DNA of 16,631 nucleotides. It comes from an uncultured Oscillospiraceae bacterium. GTDB taxonomy: Bacteria; Bacillota; Clostridia; Oscillospirales; Oscillospiraceae. The position numbers and the translations under genes are program-made. Below, one piece after another: positions 14,620 to 16,631 of this stretch (positions are counted from its first letter, which is position 1; each line of letters begins with the position of its first letter). Under the pieces are notes generated by a model. It made no database searches. It had not been told where the DNA came from and saw nothing but the letters and a program-made list of their open reading frames with translations. The stretch lies in assembly GCA_934565615.1 (NCBI GenBank), contig CAKTIH010000034.1:1-16631 (forward strand). The letters run 5' to 3'.

Positions 14620-16064
14620 ACAGACCTCCTTGATGTTTTGCTGCCGTCAAGTGCAAAGGCAGCCAATATTATAATGACCGGAATTATAGAGTAATGATAC
14701 CGGCTCGAGACCTCGACCAGCATGTGCGCCAGCGTGAGCCCCAACATGTACAGCGGCGGCAGCAGGCATGCACTCAGCCTTGAGCTGCGCCGGAGTACGA
14801 ATATGCCGCGGAGCGCCAGCAGCATGCAGCCGTAATAGAACACGTTGCATATCACCATGCACAGCTTGACAAACAGCTCTGTCCGGGTAAAGCGGTAGGT
14901 ATAGCCGCCGAGCTCATCATTGCCCATGAACGCCATGAGCTTTGACGCGAAGAGCCGGCCGAAATCTATTCCCGATGAAAGCCGCTCCTTCAGGTGCGGC
15001 AGCATCTCCTCCTGCGCCTGGCTCGTTGTCGCGCCGGGGCGGCTCAGATAGGAGAACAGCAGATCCATGTCCTCCGCGCTCCACTGCCCCTGCGTCTCTT
15101 CATTGAAGCCGACGTATATGTTGTACACCGGGAAGGACGCGGGCTCCATGCCGAGCACGTTTTCAACGTGCCTGTCCCACAGCTCCCCCGTCGCCTTGTA
15201 TATGCCGAGGAGCGCCACAAGTATAACGAGCCACATTTTCCACTGCTCGCCGCTTTTTATATCGCGTCCGCGCAGGAACAGCAGCCAGAGCACGAGCGCA
15301 ATAATAAGTATCGCCGATATCGGGCGGACAATATTCACCGCGCGCAGCAGACCGCCGAGCACCAGACCCCACAGCAGGCAGATGCCAGGCCGCCGCGGAA
15401 GGCTTTCGCGCTGCCCTTCAATAAGCACGATAAGGTAAAAGAACAGCAGGATAAGGCAGGTATACAGCGGCTCGGAGAATACGAGCGGATTGAGCATCAG
15501 CTTTGACGGGCAGACTATCCACAGCAGGTACGCCAGCGCCGCCGTCAGCGGTGACGCAAGGTGCAGGCAGATACCGTATATCAGCAGCCCGCTCAAGCAG
15601 GTGAGGATAACGTTTATAATAACGGCGACCATGACATGCCCGCCGAAAATTTTCAGAAAGGCGCTGAGAAAGGTGGAGCAGCCGAGGATGTGCGGGTACA
15701 TGGCGATGTACCACGGGGCGTCGATCTCGCCGCCGAAGGCCAGCGCGCAGGCCGTCTGCCAATACGTCGCATAATCGCTGAACGGCTCGATACGCACGGC
15801 GAGCACCCACGCGAGGTTCACCGCCGCGCACAGCAGCGTCAGCAGCAGCGCGGTCTTTCCCGTGTCGGTCGGAGCCAACACTCTGAGCTTGCCGCGCGCA
15901 CATAGGCGGTACAGGATAAACGCCCACACCGCGCCTGCCAGCAGCGCTATCAGATATGAATGCTGCGTGATCCCGTTCACCGCCGTCAGCAGCAGCGCCG
16001 CCGACATGATGAGCAGCAGGATGCCAAGCATTATTTTTCTGAAAATGTCCGACGCTCGTTCCAT
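14616..16064 (-). CDS. Multi-spanning membrane protein, probable GT-C glycosyltransferase
   Basis: A 482-residue integral membrane protein with about 11-13 hydrophobic segments and a large predicted outer loop at roughly 305-400. Features fit the PMT/ArnT-like GT-C group: an acidic residue in the first outer loop (EPFSDYATYW, D97), and RYHYSIIP near the last helices. Such enzymes transfer sugar from polyprenyl phosphate to an envelope polymer outside the cell. The start at ATG 16064 is chosen because a near-perfect promoter at 16101-16129 lies upstream. The frame stays open to 16238, but ATGs at 16112 and 16238 would sit in or above the promoter. No strong ribosome binding site is visible (AGGCGG 12 bases upstream at best), so the start is uncertain. 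Translationally coupled to the GT2 gene by ATGA. No close family name recognised. Confidence 0.8.
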   Translation of the reverse strand: MERASDIFRKIMLGILLLIMSAALLLTAVNGITQHSYLIALLAGAVWAFILYRLCARGKLRVLAPTDTGKTALLLTLLCAAVNLAWVLAVRIEPFSDYATYWQTACALAFGGEIDAPWYIAMYPHILGCSTFLSAFLKIFGGHVMVAVIINVILTCLSGLLIYGICLHLASPLTAALAYLLWIVCPSKLMLNPLVFSEPLYTCLILLFFYLIVLIEGQRESLPRRPGICLLWGLVLGGLLRAVNIVRPISAILIIALVLWLLFLRGRDIKSGEQWKMWLVILVALLGIYKATGELWDRHVENVLGMEPASFPVYNIYVGFNEETQGQWSAEDMDLLFSYLSRPGATTSQAQEEMLPHLKERLSSGIDFGRLFASKLMAFMGNDELGGYTYRFTRTELFVKLCMVICNVFYYGCMLLALRGIFVLRRSSRLSACLLPPLYMLGLTLAHMLVEVSSRYHYSIIPVIIILAAFALDGSKTSRRSV

Positions 16065-16100
16065 CTTCCGGTATAACCGCCTGTCGATCAATATGATGTT

Positions 16101-16129
16101 ATTATATTCCATCGTGCGCACAACGTCAA
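16101..16129 (-). promoter_or_regulatory. Promoter of the glycosyltransferase operon
   Basis: On the - strand TTGACG (16129-16124) and a perfect TATAAT (16106-16101) are 17 bases apart. Predicted transcription start is near 16094, thirty bases before the chosen ATG at 16064. It supports the shorter form of the membrane protein. Confidence 0.75.
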
Positions 16130-16261
16130 GAAATTCGTCGTCTCCGCGGATGCTGTCGGATCGAAGCCGCGCGGCTCCGACATTCGCCGCGTCATTGTAT
16201 AAACTCCCAAAAGCTGCAAACAATATCACGGAAGACAATCTGAGCCAAAGGAGAAATATAT

Positions 16262-16438
16262 ATGAAAGCTACCGGAATAGTCCGCAGGATCGACGATTTA
16301 GGCCGTGTCGTGATCCCGAAGGAGATCCGCCGAACTATGCGTATCCGCGAGGGTGACCCGTTACAGACCACATTGACACCGTGGGAGCGGTTCTGCTTCG
16401 GTATGCTGGAGCTGGCAAAACGGGAAGGATGGGGGTAG
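16262..16438 (+). pseudogene. Truncated AbrB/SpoVT-like N-terminus with unrelated tail
   Basis: A 58-residue frame. Residues 1-34 match the very conserved start of Clostridia AbrB/SpoVT transition-state regulators (ATGIVRRIDDLGRVVIPKE, then REGDPL). Family members continue with a second beta hairpin of the EIFTDREGEVILKK type, needed for the swapped-hairpin DNA-binding fold. Here the sequence instead runs QTTLTPWERFCFGMLELAKR and stops. Neither of the other two forward frames restores the missing hairpin, so this is not a simple frameshift; it looks like replacement of the 3' part at about base 16362. Translation signals are intact: AAAGGAG at 16247-16253, 8 bases before the ATG. It could be a broken gene, a chimera at a rearrangement edge, or a short functional derivative; I favour a remnant. 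Confidence 0.7.
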
Positions 16439-16454
16439 TACATAGTGGCTAAAA

Positions 16455-16494
16455 CAAGGCTCTGCCATAGGTATCCGCAAGGGCTTTGCCTTAG
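16455..16494. repeat. Imperfect direct repeat after the AbrB-like remnant
   Basis: CAAGGCTCTGCCATAG (16455-16470) and CAAGGGCTTTGCCTTAG (16478-16494) are similar and separated by GTATCCG. A GTATCCGC-R-AGGG segment at 16471-16483 also resembles 16340-16352 inside the AbrB-like frame. No open frame with a ribosome binding site is seen here. Such GGCTCTGCC/GGGCTTTGCC units look like the non-coding edge of a mobile segment; this is inference. Confidence 0.4.
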
Positions 16495-16514
16495 AATTTT
16501 TCATTACACCGTAA

Positions 16515-16544
16515 AGGCGTGAGCGGCACATACCGCTCACGCCT
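16515..16544. terminator. Perfect 12-bp hairpin, possible terminator
   Basis: AGGCGTGAGCGG (16515-16526) and CCGCTCACGCCT (16533-16544) pair perfectly around the loop CACATA, followed by AAACTATTTTGG. The stem is very stable but the T run is short and displaced by several bases, so function as a terminator is only likely. Confidence 0.6.
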
Positions 16545-16563
16545 AAACTATTTTGGTTGTAAA

Positions 16564-16609
16564 CTAAAAGTTGGGGTACCTGGGTAGCTCCGGGTACTCC
16601 AACTTTTAG
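16564..16609. repeat. 17-bp hairpin at the window end
   Basis: CTAAAAGTTGGGGTACC (16564-16580) pairs with GGTACTCCAACTTTTAG (16593-16609) around a 12-base loop; one pair is G-T, the rest perfect. It lies 19 bases after the previous hairpin and no gene is visible after it up to 16631. It may be a transposon end, a repeat palindrome or a terminator. Confidence 0.6.
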
Positions 16610-16631
16610 CATGTTGAAAAAATAAGAGTAG

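Noticed and set aside
1..16631. CRISPR array, tRNA or rRNA genes
   Set aside because: No regularly spaced direct repeats, no tRNA-like cloverleaf with a TTCGA arm, and no rRNA segments were recognised on reading both strands.

Overview
The window looks like the chromosome of a gut-type Clostridia bacterium, probably Oscillospiraceae or a relative. It is GC-rich and has Firmicutes-type AGGAGG ribosome binding sites, a Clostridia-style AbrB/SpoVT N-terminus, a VanW-domain envelope protein and HtpG next to HemW. This placement is inferred from protein character; no 16S or other phylogenetic marker search was possible.

Bases 1-6563 (+ strand) hold a tight housekeeping run: the C-terminal three quarters of the chaperone gene htpG, the heme-chaperone radical-SAM gene hemW, a VanW-domain membrane protein starting at TTG, and metG (methionyl-tRNA synthetase with a C-terminal tRNA-binding domain). 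A 300-base gap follows, packed with stem-loops. It looks like an interspersed palindromic repeat ending in a terminator.

Bases 6860-13593 (+) are a sugar-acid uptake and catabolism locus: a FadR-type GntR regulator, a zinc medium-chain dehydrogenase, a three-gene TRAP transporter (dctP, dctQ, dctM), a VOC-fold enzyme and D-galactonate dehydratase. The dehydratase aligns end to end with my memory of E. coli DgoD and keeps every catalytic residue at the same number. Two promoters, one before the regulator and one before dctP, each carry the same 17-base sequence just downstream of the -10 box, in opposite orientations. I read this as the operator of the encoded regulator. The simplest model is that external D-galactonate (or a close relative) enters through the TRAP transporter, is dehydrated by DgoD, and relieves repression of both promoters. 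The kinase and aldolase expected after DgoD are not in the window, and the role of the VOC protein is unknown.

Bases 13621-16129 (- strand) hold a two-gene operon converging on dgoD across a bidirectional terminator. It encodes a multi-spanning GT-C-like membrane protein and a GtrB/DPM1-like GT2 glycosyltransferase, joined by an ATGA overlap and driven by a near-consensus promoter. They probably make and use a polyprenyl-phosphate sugar for an envelope glycan.

Bases 16262-16631 hold a truncated AbrB/SpoVT-like reading frame with a foreign tail, then two strong hairpins and an imperfect direct repeat. This looks like the edge of a mobile or rearranged segment.
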